Source of the DNA: Saccharolobus caldissimus
GTDB lineage: Archaea > Thermoproteota > Thermoprotei_A > Sulfolobales > Sulfolobaceae
Length of the DNA: 64,000 nucleotides
Assembly (NCBI RefSeq): GCF_020886315.1
Contig: NZ_AP025226.1
Location: forward strand, 2,630,001-2,694,000
Reading direction: 5' to 3'
Part shown: one piece after another, positions 18,211-28,095 of the stretch
How the letters are laid out: each line of letters begins with the position of its first letter
How positions within the stretch are numbered: the first letter of the stretch is position 1
Translations under genes and position numbers: made by a program
The notes under the pieces: generated by a model
Told to the model about the DNA's origin: nothing
Seen by the model: only the letters and a program-made list of their open reading frames with translations
Databases searched by the model: none

Positions 18211-18474
18211 TCAAATAATTACATTCCGGACACTCTCACGAGGCTCGTAATAAGGTATAGATAATAAACCTAACCCATGATTAGCTGTAAGAATAAACTT
18301 TATGTTATTATAACTTAAAATATATTCTTTATCATCTGAAAGCCTTCTATTCCCTCTTTGAAGTAATTTTAACTTTCCTTTACCTTTAACATCGAATAGT
18401 ATACTCTTAATCAAACCCAACCTAGCTTTCCAAATAAAAAGACTGTCTACTTTAAGTGGTTTAGTGCATTTCAT
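18211..18474 (-). CDS. Small hypothetical protein
   Basis: An 87-residue basic protein starting MKCTKPLKVDSL, with a central lysine-rich stretch and an NHGLGLLSIPYYEP segment. No family was recognised. It lies between IS debris and a glycosyltransferase and could be the remainder of a larger gene. Codon pattern and amino-acid mix look protein-like. Confidence 0.4.
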   Translation of the reverse strand: MKCTKPLKVDSLFIWKARLGLIKSILFDVKGKGKLKLLQRGNRRLSDDKEYILSYNNIKFILTANHGLGLLSIPYYEPRESVRNVII

Positions 18475-18589
18475 TATTTTATTTATTTAATACAGGCTAA
18501 TTTAAGTTTTAGAGATTTAATATCTTTGAGTAGGATAGGTTGTATTATTTAATTTTAAGTCTATGCAAATTCGACAAACTATTTGTTAG

Positions 18590-19495
18590 CTAACAAAATA
18601 ATAGATTGTATATTAATAAATATAGTCCCTTTATGTCCTTTATATATAGAATATATAACAGATCGTTAAAATTAAGATCTAATTTGCTGCATTCCTTTTT
18701 ATGCAATTTATGCAATAAATAATTTGTATACAGCTTGCCATATTTTAGATAAGCTCTAAGTTCCTTCGATTTTGCAATATAATTTAAAATAAAATCGGTA
18801 ATTTGTAATGATCTATTAAGATAATTCATAGAAGGTTTTGAAAGACTGTTTGGAGTATTTCTTATGATAGTTAGAGGAGATTCATCGATTATTATTTTAC
18901 ACTTACTTTCATATGCTAGACAAAAGGAAAGAGTATCGAACAATGCTGCATCAATATTTCTAATTAAATTTAGATTATCTAAGAAAAGTTTTTTTGAAAA
19001 AGCTATTCTAGAATTGTTATAAATCTTATTTCTAAGTAACTTTCTAAATTCATGTAAATTATAAGCGTTGATAGAATATACTTTATAGTCTTTTTCATTT
19101 TTATTCAATATTTCTTTTTTATATATAATAGAATTATTAATATAAAAAATACATTGTTGGTCTTCATATTTTCGTAAAATATTTAATATTCTCTCTAATC
19201 TATATTTCTCATACATATCATCATCATCAAGAAATGTTAATATACTTCCATCCGCATTGAGTGTCGCAAGGTATATCCATTCTCCCCAGCTTGAACTTTT
19301 AGGATGAAATATTTTTACGTTTTTAAATGTATTGGAACAAATATTATCATAATCAGGAAAATTGGTAAAACATAAAACCTCAAACTTTGAATTGTCAAGT
19401 GTTTGAGCGGATAAAGATTTGATAGCATCTTTTATATACTCCTTTCTATTATAGGCGGTTAATATAACTGAAAGATCTACTTTACTCATGAGCAT
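18590..19495 (-). CDS. GT2-family glycosyltransferase
   Basis: The 301-residue GT-A enzyme starts VDLSVILTAYNRKEYIKDAI (nucleotide-binding fold) and has the metal-binding motif ILTFLDDDDMYEKYRL near residue 90. A C-terminal region of about 100 residues is poorly conserved and may bind the acceptor or membrane. ATG 19489 (third codon) is an equally plausible start. It diverges from the next GT2 gene with a 40-bp gap that must hold both promoters. Confidence 0.85.
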   Translation of the reverse strand: MLMSKVDLSVILTAYNRKEYIKDAIKSLSAQTLDNSKFEVLCFTNFPDYDNICSNTFKNVKIFHPKSSSWGEWIYLATLNADGSILTFLDDDDMYEKYRLERILNILRKYEDQQCIFYINNSIIYKKEILNKNEKDYKVYSINAYNLHEFRKLLRNKIYNNSRIAFSKKLFLDNLNLIRNIDAALFDTLSFCLAYESKCKIIIDESPLTIIRNTPNSLSKPSMNYLNRSLQITDFILNYIAKSKELRAYLKYGKLYTNYLLHKLHKKECSKLDLNFNDLLYILYIKDIKGLYLLIYNLLFC

Positions 19496-19535
19496 AAATT
19501 TATTTATTTAATAATTAAATTTTACTCTGTCTACT

Positions 19536-20405
19536 ATGCAAGCAATTAAAGTCTCATTAGTCTTCATTACGTTCAATAATGAAGGAATAATTAGAAAATC
19601 AATATGTTCATTCATAAAATATCTCGGAAATTATATTGATGAGATTATAGTATTTGACAATGCGTCATCTGATAGAACTGTAGATGAAATTAATACTATT
19701 AAGGATTCAAGAATCAAGGTATATAGGTCTGATAAAAACTTAGGTTATAGAAAAGCTTTAAACATACTAGTTTATCTTACTAGGAATGAATTAGTTATAG
19801 TTTCTAATCCGGATGTTTATATAATCGATAGTTCACTATCACGTATTATAAACGTAATGAGTAGTAATAAGAATATAGGAATTGGATGTCCTATATCAAT
19901 AACCCAGCAAAAAATTATGGAAAAACCCATATTACCATGTATTTTATATAAAATAAAATCTATCGATGAGTTAAAAGATAGTAGTGAAATAATAGAGACA
20001 CAGATTGGGGGAGGATCTATTTTTATTGTAAGGAAAAGTGTTTTTAATGAGATAGGAGGGCTAGATGAAAATTGTTTTATGTATGGAGAAGAGATGGAAA
20101 TAAGTTATAAAGTATTAAAACACGGCTATAAGATAATTTGGGACACTGGGGCAAAAGTTATTCATGAGTATAGCTATTCTACTAGACGAATTAAAGATAA
20201 ATCATTAATAGATAAGCTTAAATTTAGCTTTTATTGCTCATTTCTAAATTGCTATAAATATGTATATAAAAATAGAAACATATTATATAAAATATTTTTT
20301 TTTACATTATATTTTTTATTTGTAGTAGTAAGAGCATTCTATAAACGTTCATTAAGTGATCTGAAATTTGGTGTCATAGCATTAAAAATATTACGACGAA
20401 AATAA
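19536..20405 (+). CDS. GT2-family glycosyltransferase (rhamnosyltransferase-like)
   Basis: The N-terminal GT-A domain reads SLVFITFNNEGIIRKSI, then VFDNASSDRTVDEI and SNPDVY (the DxD-like site). GGLDENCFMYGEEMEIS matches the catalytic-base region typical of rhamnosyl-type GT2 enzymes. A hydrophobic segment (about residues 245-265) near the C-terminus suggests membrane association. With rmlABD nearby, rhamnose transfer is a reasonable guess. Confidence 0.85.
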   Translation: MQAIKVSLVFITFNNEGIIRKSICSFIKYLGNYIDEIIVFDNASSDRTVDEINTIKDSRIKVYRSDKNLGYRKALNILVYLTRNELVIVSNPDVYIIDSSLSRIINVMSSNKNIGIGCPISITQQKIMEKPILPCILYKIKSIDELKDSSEIIETQIGGGSIFIVRKSVFNEIGGLDENCFMYGEEMEISYKVLKHGYKIIWDTGAKVIHEYSYSTRRIKDKSLIDKLKFSFYCSFLNCYKYVYKNRNILYKIFFFTLYFLFVVVRAFYKRSLSDLKFGVIALKILRRK

Positions 20406-20713
20406 GGGCATTTTTATGATAAGTGCTCTTATGCAATCATTTTATTTGATATTGGATAGTAAAAAATACTCATAAATATATAATACTCCTTTTTTCCTTC
20501 AGTGTTATAATAAAAATGAATTTTGTAAAAATAAAGGAATTAATATGAGATAATATAAATTACTAACTTTATAAAAATTTATAATATTAATATCATCTAA
20601 TAATTTTACTGATAAATGTCAAATAAGATGACTGAATTAAAAATATCTTATTTATACCAATAATATTCTAAGCAATAAATATATATTATAGTTATCAGTA
20701 AGATAATTATGTT
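20406..20713. other. AT-rich intergenic region
   Basis: There is no coding pattern. It likely holds the promoter of the split glycosyltransferase gene starting at 20714 (TATA-like aaatatatatta around 20676-20690). Confidence 0.4.
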
Positions 20714-20947
20714 ATGCTAAGTTCGACAGTAATTATTGCTGCACATAAAAGAAAGGAATTCTTAAGAGATGCGATAAAATCTGTTCTAAATAATTCATTA
20801 AAACCTACAGAAATTATAGTTGTAAAGGACTTTAAAGATACTAAAATCGATTCTTTCTTAGATGAGGAGTGTGGACAACAATTTTGTTAATTTAGTATAA
20901 ATTATGTGAATTGTTTTTCTGTATGAGGGGAATTAGTTTTTATTAAG

Positions 20948-21017
20948 GGTGAGCACGGGAATTAATTTGGGTGAGCACATGGAAACCAGATGGAAAGTTC
21001 CCGTGCTCACCCAAATT
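20948..21017 (+). promoter_or_regulatory. Two mutually exclusive hairpins over the IS6 transposase start
   Basis: ggtgagcacgggaa (20948-20961) and aatttgggtgagcac (20964-20978) can each pair perfectly with parts of the same downstream arm ttcccgtgctcacccaaatt (20998-21017). The ATG at 20979 lies in the loop. The inverted copy at 62346-62415 is the same. Alternative folding could switch translation on or off. Confidence 0.55.
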
Positions 21018-21653
21018 ATACTAATCTTAATGGAGTATATTAATTTTAAGCCTAGGTTTTATGCTAGGAGTGAGGTTGCACTTGCTTTGGCAATGTATTT
21101 GGCTGGTTTGTCCTCTTGGAGGGCTATTTTGCCCCACTCTACCTTACTCTACGATTATAGGAAGTTTAGTAATGTTAAGTATGTTGTTCCCTTGAGTGGT
21201 AAGTATGCTGTTGATGAGACTAAGGTTCTTACTGTGAGGGGTGAGTATTATTATGTTTGGGTTGTTAGGGATGTTGTGACTAGGGGGATACCTTTCTTCA
21301 TGGTTACTAGTTTGAGGAGTGGTTTGCATGTTTTAATTATTCTTGTGAAGATGAGGGAAGTTGAGGAGTTGGCTAGTAGGTATTTCAAGAGGGTTGATCA
21401 AGTGGTTTACTTGCATGATGGGGCGTCAATATATAATGCTTTCAACTGGTATAATGTTAATCATGAAAAGGTGACATTTGAGGAAAGGGATTACGCAGAA
21501 CAAGGATTCAGAACAACAAAACATAGGATATCATCAATGGACAAGCACTTCCCATGGAATTCAAATAGATTCACGATTACCCGTTGGCTCTCAACGTTCT
21601 TCTTAATATACAACCTACTTTACACTCCAGTGTATTTACTGGACAGGGGGTGA
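20979..21653 (+). CDS. IS6-family transposase
   Basis: ATG 20979 (METRWKVPVL) is preferred over GTG 20949. Both are in frame. The DDE triad is visible as YAVDETKV, YLHDGASIYNAF and the glutamate in FRTTKHRISSMDKHFPW-region (EERDYAEQGF). A one-base deletion close to the end gives LLDRG-stop instead of LLDKGVIINVNISNE of the other copy, removing ten residues. Activity may be unaffected because the catalytic residues are upstream. Confidence 0.88.
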   Translation: METRWKVPVLTQIILILMEYINFKPRFYARSEVALALAMYLAGLSSWRAILPHSTLLYDYRKFSNVKYVVPLSGKYAVDETKVLTVRGEYYYVWVVRDVVTRGIPFFMVTSLRSGLHVLIILVKMREVEELASRYFKRVDQVVYLHDGASIYNAFNWYNVNHEKVTFEERDYAEQGFRTTKHRISSMDKHFPWNSNRFTITRWLSTFFLIYNLLYTPVYLLDRG

Positions 21654-22573
21654 TAATAAATGTAAATATTTCAAATGAATGAAATTGTTGTCCACACTCT
21701 AGATGAGTATGGTATCATTAATATTTATACCGATGATGAAACATTAGGCGGGAAGCTTTCACTAGGTATTTTGAAAAGCTCTGGTGATGTAATATTATTC
21801 TTAGACGATGATGATTTATTTAGTAAAAATAAAATAGAACATGTTTTATCTATGTTTACTAAATATGATATTGGTTTCTATCAGAATTTACAAGAAAAAT
21901 TTCGCGATAAAATTCCAGAAAAATATAATTTTAATCTTATAGATAATAATGAAAATTATAGTTTCTTATACTATAAATCAATTGATTCCAGAAAAATAGG
22001 GACTTTAATATTTAAGTATAAGGTTGGGTTCAATACTAGCTCAATTGTGATCAAAAGAGATTTAGCAATGAAATGTGTAGATTTAATGAAAAACGTTAGA
22101 ATATCCGTAGATACTTTTTTATTTTTTTGTTCTATAATATATGGTTTTCCTATAATGATTGATTTTAAAAAACTGACTTATTATAGAATACCAGCTATAA
22201 AAAATAATTTAACACCTAACATTGAAGCATTTAAAAAATATTATGAAGATTCATTATATTTTATGCAAATTTTTCCTTATAAATTTCTAAAGGATATTAT
22301 AGAAATATCAATTATTCAGCGAGAGTTTATATATAATTTGATTTCTGGACAAAAAGTAAAAAGTAATATATTTTCAAATATATTAAAATTCTTAAAAATA
22401 CTAATAAAATATCCAAACAAGTGGAATTTTTTTATGATTAGTCTTCTATTAATTTCTATATTATCACAAAAGAAAGGTAAAGATATCTATCTAAAAACTA
22501 TTTACAGCAATTCAACTTTAATATAAGTTAATATTTACAATATTTTCATAGTAGCTCTGAGTATGGTCTTGAC

Positions 22574-22947
22574 GTTATCCAAGTTGATTAAAAAGCAATT
22601 CATGAGTAATATTAATAAGAAATTGGGATGAGATAATATTATGAAGTCACTTTCAACGGAGAAGGATCTCTTGCTCAAGGTTGATAAAGTCTTTCCATGG
22701 GAAACGTTTAGGGGTAAACTTGAATTACTCCAAGAAACCCAAGTGGAACGTCATATTACTCCTCAAAACACTCTTAATCAAGTTCGTCTACGACATCTCT
22801 TGGAATAACCTAGAAGGAGAAATTAGGGATAGCAAAATGTTTGTTCTTTAGTGGGAAAGTTCCATCAAAGAGTACAGTATTCTACAAGAGATTACAAGAA
22901 ACAGTTGTCGATGGGGGGAGACAATGTGGACAACCCTAATGGATGAG
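22574..22947 (+). repeat. 374-bp inverted repeat, left arm
   Basis: This stretch, covering the 5' part of a transposase pseudogene, recurs in inverted orientation at 23957-24330. The arms have equal length and no difference was seen by eye. The interval contains the rest of the pseudogene and an IS6 remnant whose end abuts the right arm. Confidence 0.8.
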
Positions 22948-23532
22948 CTCAACAAGGCTTTAGACAAGGTGATTAAAGAGTATAGAGAAAAGGGCTTTGA
23001 ACTTGAGATAGGGAGAGAAAAACAAATTCGAGGACTACCACATAATAGACACATTCTTTCGCGAGGGAAAGAGGAGTCTTCAAACGGGTCTTGAGAAGAT
23101 TTCGCTTGATCTTGAGGAGATTAACGACGAGTTCCTCCTCATGGCTTACACTATTTCCAAGCTTAAGTATTTTACAAGCTTTAGGAAAAGGGTAGTTGGG
23201 GTAGGAAGCACGGCAAGTCTTACTTTGGCTTTAAGGTTTGTGGAAAGGAGGACTAATTTTGTTATTTTAAGGTTGGTTTGGCTAATTTGAGTGATTTGGC
23301 CTTTTCCTTTGATAAGGTTAAGTTAATGGCTGATAGGGCTTGGGTTTTCAAGAAGAACATCTTGGTTAAGGTGTTGGTAGTGCTAAGTTTCCCGTTGAGG
23401 GGTTAAGATTAGGGAAGGTAAGGCTTCTGCAACGACTTTGAGGGGTGTTGTAATTGAGGTGTTCTTTCTTAACCTCTATCGTGATCTTGAGATTCTTTTG
23501 ACGAGAATTAGGACGAAGGTACTCGTTAACTA
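22641..23532 (+). pseudogene. Degenerate IS5-like transposase
   Basis: From ATG 22641 the sequence reads MKSLSTEKDLLLKVDKVFPW, then requires several frameshifts (KPKWNVILLLKTLLIKFVYD, FVLFSGKVPSKSTVFYKRL, FEDYHIIDTFFREG, MADRAWVF-like aspartate region). The order of motifs fits an IS5/IS1182-type transposase. At least four frame breaks are needed. A 116-bp piece of the same element occurs at 56111-56226. Confidence 0.6.
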
Positions 23533-23559
23533 ACAAGGTTCGCTTACTTGTTTACTTGT

Positions 23560-23955
23560 GATTATGGCAAATTTTATTGCAAAATTGTACAATTCTCTGT
23601 ATTCTCTCTTATTAATATATATTATATAATCTTTTATAGTTGAATATAACGTATAATCATATAATATGAAATATTATAATTACAATAATTTTTCAATTTT
23701 ACTCAAATCGGACAACGTCACGAGAAGGTAATGTTCGACGAGAGGGATTACGCAGAACAAGGGTTCAGAAGCTTAAAACATAGGCTTGCATTAATGGACT
23801 TCCACTTCCCTTGGAATTCTAACAAGTTTACAATAATGAGGTGGTTATCAACATTCTTCCTAATATATAACATCCTTTACACCCCAACGTACTTGTTAGA
23901 TAAGGAGGTGATAATAAATGTAAATATTTCAAATGAATGAAATCGTTAACTACAC
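23560..23955 (+). mobile_element. IS6 remnant with C-terminal transposase fragment
   Basis: Positions 23731-23940 encode EERDYAEQGF-type sequence through LLDKEVIINVNISNE, 69 residues homologous to the C-terminus of the IS6 transposases. The right end is gaaatcgttaactacactc, a degenerate version of the IS6 terminus. The left two thirds of the element are missing. Confidence 0.75.
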
Positions 23956-23956
23956 T

Positions 23957-24330
23957 CTCATCCATTAGGGTTGTCCACATTGTCTCCCCCCATCGACAAC
24001 TGTTTCTTGTAATCTCTTGTAGAATACTGTACTCTTTGATGGAACTTTCCCACTAAAGAACAAACATTTTGCTATCCCTAATTTCTCCTTCTAGGTTATT
24101 CCAAGAGATGTCGTAGACGAACTTGATTAAGAGTGTTTTGAGGAGTAATATGACGTTCCACTTGGGTTTCTTGGAGTAATTCAAGTTTACCCCTAAACGT
24201 TTCCCATGGAAAGACTTTATCAACCTTGAGCAAGAGATCCTTCTCCGTTGAAAGTGACTTCATAATATTATCTCATCCCAATTTCTTATTAATATTACTC
24301 ATGAATTGCTTTTTAATCAACTTGGATAAC
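23957..24330 (-). repeat. 374-bp inverted repeat, right arm
   Basis: Reverse complement of 22574-22947. It starts exactly at the ctc that ends the IS6 remnant. It carries the inverted 5' part of the degenerate IS5-like transposase (ATG complement near 24261-24263). Confidence 0.8.
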
Positions 24331-24353
24331 ATCTCGTGAGTTATGATTCTTGC

Positions 24354-24657
24354 AGGGCGATTCACGGATCCATTGCGAATTGTAATTTATGAACAATATA
24401 AATATAAAAGTGTTAACACGATTCATAGTGTCGTCATTAGTATATAAATTTATTAAACAAGGGAAATCCCTACAAATAGTAGTTCCAAAATAACGTTTTG
24501 CATGCCTTATTCTAATATAGAAATATTAAATAGCTCAATGATGACACTAAGACACGATTAAGCATGAATTCCCTTTGTAAACCGTTATCACCAAATTAAA
24601 TTTGTCATAGTTTTTGAAATATAGTGAATTTGCAATGGAAACTTGAATGACCCTTCA
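24354..24657. repeat. MITE, family 2, interrupted by MITE family 1
   Basis: The halves 24354-24423 and 24552-24657 together match the element at 12352-12519, with the same cattgcgaattgtaatttatga start and gaatttgcaatggaaac end. They are separated by a family 1 MITE. Confidence 0.75.
24424..24551. repeat. MITE, family 1 (128 bp), nested in MITE family 2
   Basis: Ends catagtgtcgtcatta and aatgatgacactaag. The 8-bp target duplication is acacgatt at 24416-24423 and 24552-24559. It shows that family 1 moved after family 2 had inserted. Confidence 0.85.
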
Positions 24658-24719
24658 ACTAATCCACAAAAGCATTTTTAGCCTAAATATTTAAAAATTT
24701 CCTTTAACATTTGCAATTT

Positions 24720-26099
24720 ATGAATCCACTAAGTGGGGCATTAAAATTCTTTTCTACGACTATTTTTAATTCAGTTTTAGCATTGATTTTCTTTTTAATA
24801 GCAGGTCATTTTACTATTCCTTCATTTGTAGGTAAAGTGGCAATAATTCAACTCATGGAGATTATTACTAGTTCGTTTTTCTCGATTCTTCCATATCAAC
24901 TTATTACTAGAGAAGTCTCTCATCATTACGCTTCTTCTCAAGACTACAACAAGATCATTTACACTTCACTTTCATATTCACTTCTAATTTCTCCCCTTCT
25001 TCTTTTCTTACTATTCTTTCCCTCATATTTATGGATGTCAATTCCCTATTTCGTTCTATACCTTTTTACAAACTATCAAGGTCAATCATTAACTGGCCTA
25101 GGCAAATTTACAGAAGTTAACGTAGGTAATGCTCTTTTTACTATTTCTAGATGGGGACTCTCAATTATTGCGATTTTCTATCATAGTGTAGAGCTTTTAA
25201 TATTAATATGGACATTAGGAGCTTTGTTAAAGGCAATATATTATCAACTATATCTTCCGTTCAAGTTCTTCATAGATAAAATTATTTTTAAGGAAATTGT
25301 AAAGATAGGGCTTCCAATATACTTAACCGGCGTAGTTTCCTTTATTTCTGGTCAAGGAGATAGAGTAGTTACTGCATTTCTTTTAGGCTCATATTACTTA
25401 GGTATTTATCAGTTAGTAGCTTTAGCAGCAGTTGTCCCTTCAATGTTAATCTCATCTTTCTCTTCTTCTCTTCTCCCTTCCTCTACTTACTATTACGTAA
25501 AAGGGAAAGACATAAAAGAAATGTCTTCCATAAGTTTTAGAATAGTTACCTTAATTTCTTTACCCATGGCTATTATAGGCTATGCTGTTTCTCCCTTGTT
25601 CATCTCAAAGTTCTTTCCACAATACGTTTTGGGAATTCCTGCAATGCAGTTGTTAGTTTTGTCTTTAACCTCTACAATGCCATTACAGTTGCTTTCAACT
25701 TTCATGATATCTGCTAAAAAGAATTATAGACCATTCATAATTATAGGTGTAATAAGTGCGTTAGAAGTAGTTGGCCTATCTTACTATCTTATACCTAGAA
25801 TAGGGATTTTCGGTGCTGCAATTGCTCAAGCCCTAAACGCGATAATTACCTCCATCCTTTACTTATACTTTTCACATCTTCAAGGGATTTTTAAGTTAGA
25901 AAGGAGGGAAATTGTGAGTCTTGCTTTAATAGGTTTATCTTCTCTAGCTTTGATAAATTGGGAAGTTATATTAATAGTAGTTCTTTTGGGTTTCAAATTA
26001 TTCGGAATAATAGGTAATGATGAAGTTGAGATAATTGAAGGCTTTATTCCCTCTAGTTTAAAGAGGATAACTAAAATTCTTTATTTAATAGCGAAGTAA
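24720..26099 (+). CDS. Polysaccharide/oligosaccharide flippase (Wzx/PST-like)
   Basis: About 459 residues from ATG 24720 (TTG 24711 is also in frame but less likely). There are 12-14 hydrophobic helices throughout with few charged residues, and ISGQGDRVVTAFLLGSYYLGIYQL at the position conserved in MATE-superfamily flippases. Such proteins move lipid-linked glycans across the cytoplasmic membrane. It fits the surrounding glycosyltransferases. The MITE ends about 60 bp upstream, so its promoter lies in or next to the MITE end. Confidence 0.85.
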   Translation: MNPLSGALKFFSTTIFNSVLALIFFLIAGHFTIPSFVGKVAIIQLMEIITSSFFSILPYQLITREVSHHYASSQDYNKIIYTSLSYSLLISPLLLFLLFFPSYLWMSIPYFVLYLFTNYQGQSLTGLGKFTEVNVGNALFTISRWGLSIIAIFYHSVELLILIWTLGALLKAIYYQLYLPFKFFIDKIIFKEIVKIGLPIYLTGVVSFISGQGDRVVTAFLLGSYYLGIYQLVALAAVVPSMLISSFSSSLLPSSTYYYVKGKDIKEMSSISFRIVTLISLPMAIIGYAVSPLFISKFFPQYVLGIPAMQLLVLSLTSTMPLQLLSTFMISAKKNYRPFIIIGVISALEVVGLSYYLIPRIGIFGAAIAQALNAIITSILYLYFSHLQGIFKLERREIVSLALIGLSSLALINWEVILIVVLLGFKLFGIIGNDEVEIIEGFIPSSLKRITKILYLIAK

Positions 26100-26437
26100 T
26101 TGGGAAGTTAAATGACGATGACATTTCTATGTAATTAACCAAATATTACATAGTAATTATGGGATTTTTCGTTAAGTAGTATCTTATTTTAAGATAAAAA
26201 GAATATTATACAATAAAAATAAATAAGAAGATATAATATTTCATAATGATATAACATTTGTATTCTCTCTATATAATAACAGTAAGATAGAAGAAATGTT
26301 TTACGCCTTATATAATTCTCAATTATAGAATAAGATAAATATAAGAAAAATTTCCTAGACAATATAATAAGGAAGGAGGAAAATTTAGACAAGAATGTTT
26401 TTATAAGCCAATAACTATAAGTCTTGAAGAGATAAGA

Positions 26438-27229
26438 ATGCTTATGAATAATGACTTGTATCTATTGAACATAGGTAAAACTAAAATATATCTAAGGAAG
26501 AACGTTATTGACGACTATTGGGTCTTTGAAGGGATTTTCTTTGCTGATGAATATTGGCCATTAAAATTAAGCAAGACAGATATTGTGTTAGATGTTGGAG
26601 CTAATATAGGCGCTTTCACATTGAAGGTAGCACCTAAAGTCAAACATGTAATTGCTATAGAGCCTGAACCTAATAATTTTGAAATATTGAAGAAAAATGT
26701 AAATGTAAATAATTTAAGTAATATTACTTTAGTGAATTATGCGGTCTCAGATAAGGAGGAAACTGTTTATTTCAATACTACAGGTGGATCTGCTAAGGTT
26801 GCCGATCAAGGAATTGCCGTAAAAGCAAAACCATTAGACTATATACTTCATGAATTGGGAGATCCTCAAGTTACTATTATGAAGATGGATATTGAAGGAT
26901 ATGAAGGGAAGGTATTGTCAGCATTTAACGATTATGAATATTTAAGACAGATAATTATAGAAGTTCATTCGAAGGAAATAAAAGATTATATTACCAACTT
27001 ACTTTCTTCTAAAGGTTTTATTGTTGATGATGTATCAAAGATTAAAACTATAAGAGTTATTAAGAACATCATTAAGCACCTCATATCCTTTTTATCCACT
27101 GAAAGAAAATATAATTACTTTACAATAAAGCAGAGTATTAAATACCTATTACGTTTGGGTCCTAGTCCAGTTGCTTCAAATAATCCTAATAGTGAACAAA
27201 GAATTTTATATGCACATAAAAATTATTAA
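26438..27229 (+). CDS. FkbM-family methyltransferase
   Basis: The 263-residue protein shows VLDVGANIGAFTLKVAPKV (motif I), VIAIEPEPNNFEILKKN (motif II) and MKMDIEGYEGKVL (FkbM signature). It follows the flippase but is separated by 340 bp of AT-rich sequence. Shortly after its stop (27245-27290) there is a second copy of the flippase gene's last 45 bp, so this gene was probably placed here by recombination between flippase sequences. Confidence 0.85.
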   Translation: MLMNNDLYLLNIGKTKIYLRKNVIDDYWVFEGIFFADEYWPLKLSKTDIVLDVGANIGAFTLKVAPKVKHVIAIEPEPNNFEILKKNVNVNNLSNITLVNYAVSDKEETVYFNTTGGSAKVADQGIAVKAKPLDYILHELGDPQVTIMKMDIEGYEGKVLSAFNDYEYLRQIIIEVHSKEIKDYITNLLSSKGFIVDDVSKIKTIRVIKNIIKHLISFLSTERKYNYFTIKQSIKYLLRLGPSPVASNNPNSEQRILYAHKNY

Positions 27230-27645
27230 TTATTATAGTAGATAAAAGAGGATAACTAAGATTCTTTATTTAATAGCTAAATGATTAGTAAGTAGATATA
27301 GTAACACTTCTCTATATAGTTAAAGATACTATAATTAAATCGTCATATAGTGTACTTAATAACCACAAGTGGATTCAAAGGAATCTCTTTTCGCATACCA
27401 TATCTTTCTTTTTTAGTTATAGTCTTTTTCTTTGTAAATGCGAATGGAAAATGACATTTGCTAATACGAAATATACCTTGTTGCTTCCATTAACTCACTC
27501 ATTATCTTAAGTTAAAAACTAGCCCTTTTACTCCTTTGCAATTATTATAAGAAAGACTATACTATTTCTATAAAAATTTAATCTTAATTGATAAATTTTT
27601 CCATTATATTGAAGAATTAACATTTTAATCCTTATCTTTTTAGCT
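27230..27645. other. Region with duplicated flippase 3' end
   Basis: agaggataactaag and the following tctttatttaatagc (27248-27277) repeat the end of the flippase gene (26063-26095). The rest shows no coding pattern. It precedes a second flippase fragment. Confidence 0.6.
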
Positions 27646-28095
27646 ATGACACTTCCTTTTCCCATTCAATCTTTAGTCAATTTTATTATTGCATCTAAGA
27701 AGGATTTAAGGCCATTTCTAGTTCTCTCAATTATTAACGGCGGACTAACACTGTTAACCTCTTTTCTTTTAATACCTAGGCTTGGCGTTGTAGGCGGAGC
27801 TATTTCTCAAGTAATAGTCTCTATACTCTCTTCGTCCTTCATAGTGTTCTACGCTTTAAGGACTTCCACTTTCATACCTTCAAGGAAAGAGATCATGTTG
27901 CTATTATCTATGCCTTTAATGGGGATTTACGAAGTGTTTGTTGACCCTCAATTCCTAGATTTAATACTTCTCCTTTTAGTTATCTTAATTTTTAAAGCGT
28001 TTAAGGTAATAGAAAAGGAAGACGTAAAATTAGTTGAATCATTTTTGCCGTCTAAACTTAAGTTTATATCATATATTTTGCAGTTAATTAGTTAA
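27646..28095 (+). pseudogene. C-terminal fragment of a second flippase
   Basis: 149 residues with four hydrophobic helices, aligning with the last third of the intact flippase (FIIASKKDLRPFLVL against FMISAKKNYRPFIII, and ESFLPSKLKFISYILQL against EGFIPSSLKRITKILYL). The N-terminal 300 residues are absent. It is probably non-functional. Confidence 0.8.

Larger units (their letters stand above)
20867..21699 (+). mobile_element. IS6-family insertion sequence (833 bp)
   Basis: Terminal repeats are gagtgtggacaacaattt and aaattgttgtccacactc. The flanking 8-bp target duplication tagatgag lies at 20859-20866 and 21700-21707. The size, 8-bp duplication and single transposase fit IS6 (ISC774-like in Sulfolobales). 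A near-identical inverted copy lies at 61663-62496, a C-terminal remnant at 23560-23955 and a 208-bp internal-deletion derivative at 39723-39930. Confidence 0.9.
20714..22526 (+). pseudogene. GT2-family glycosyltransferase disrupted by an IS6 element
   Basis: Codons from ATG 20714 read STVIIAAHKRKEFLRDAIKS and IIVVKDF up to the IS6 insertion at 20867. The remainder resumes after 21707 with YGIINIYTDDE and the metal site GDVILFLDDDDLF. Removing the element and one copy of the 8-bp duplication tagatgag restores one frame (SFLDEYGIIN), giving a protein of about 320 residues similar in layout to the GT2 at 18590. Recent insertion is implied by the intact frame on both sides. Confidence 0.85.

Noticed and set aside
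18211-18474. Ribosomal-protein-like identity for the 87-residue protein
   Set aside because: The basic composition suggested it, but no ribosomal protein motif could be aligned.
26189-26392. 67-residue minus-strand frame
   Set aside because: Low-complexity Ile/Tyr/Leu/Phe sequence in AT-rich intergenic DNA, with no support from neighbours or homologues.
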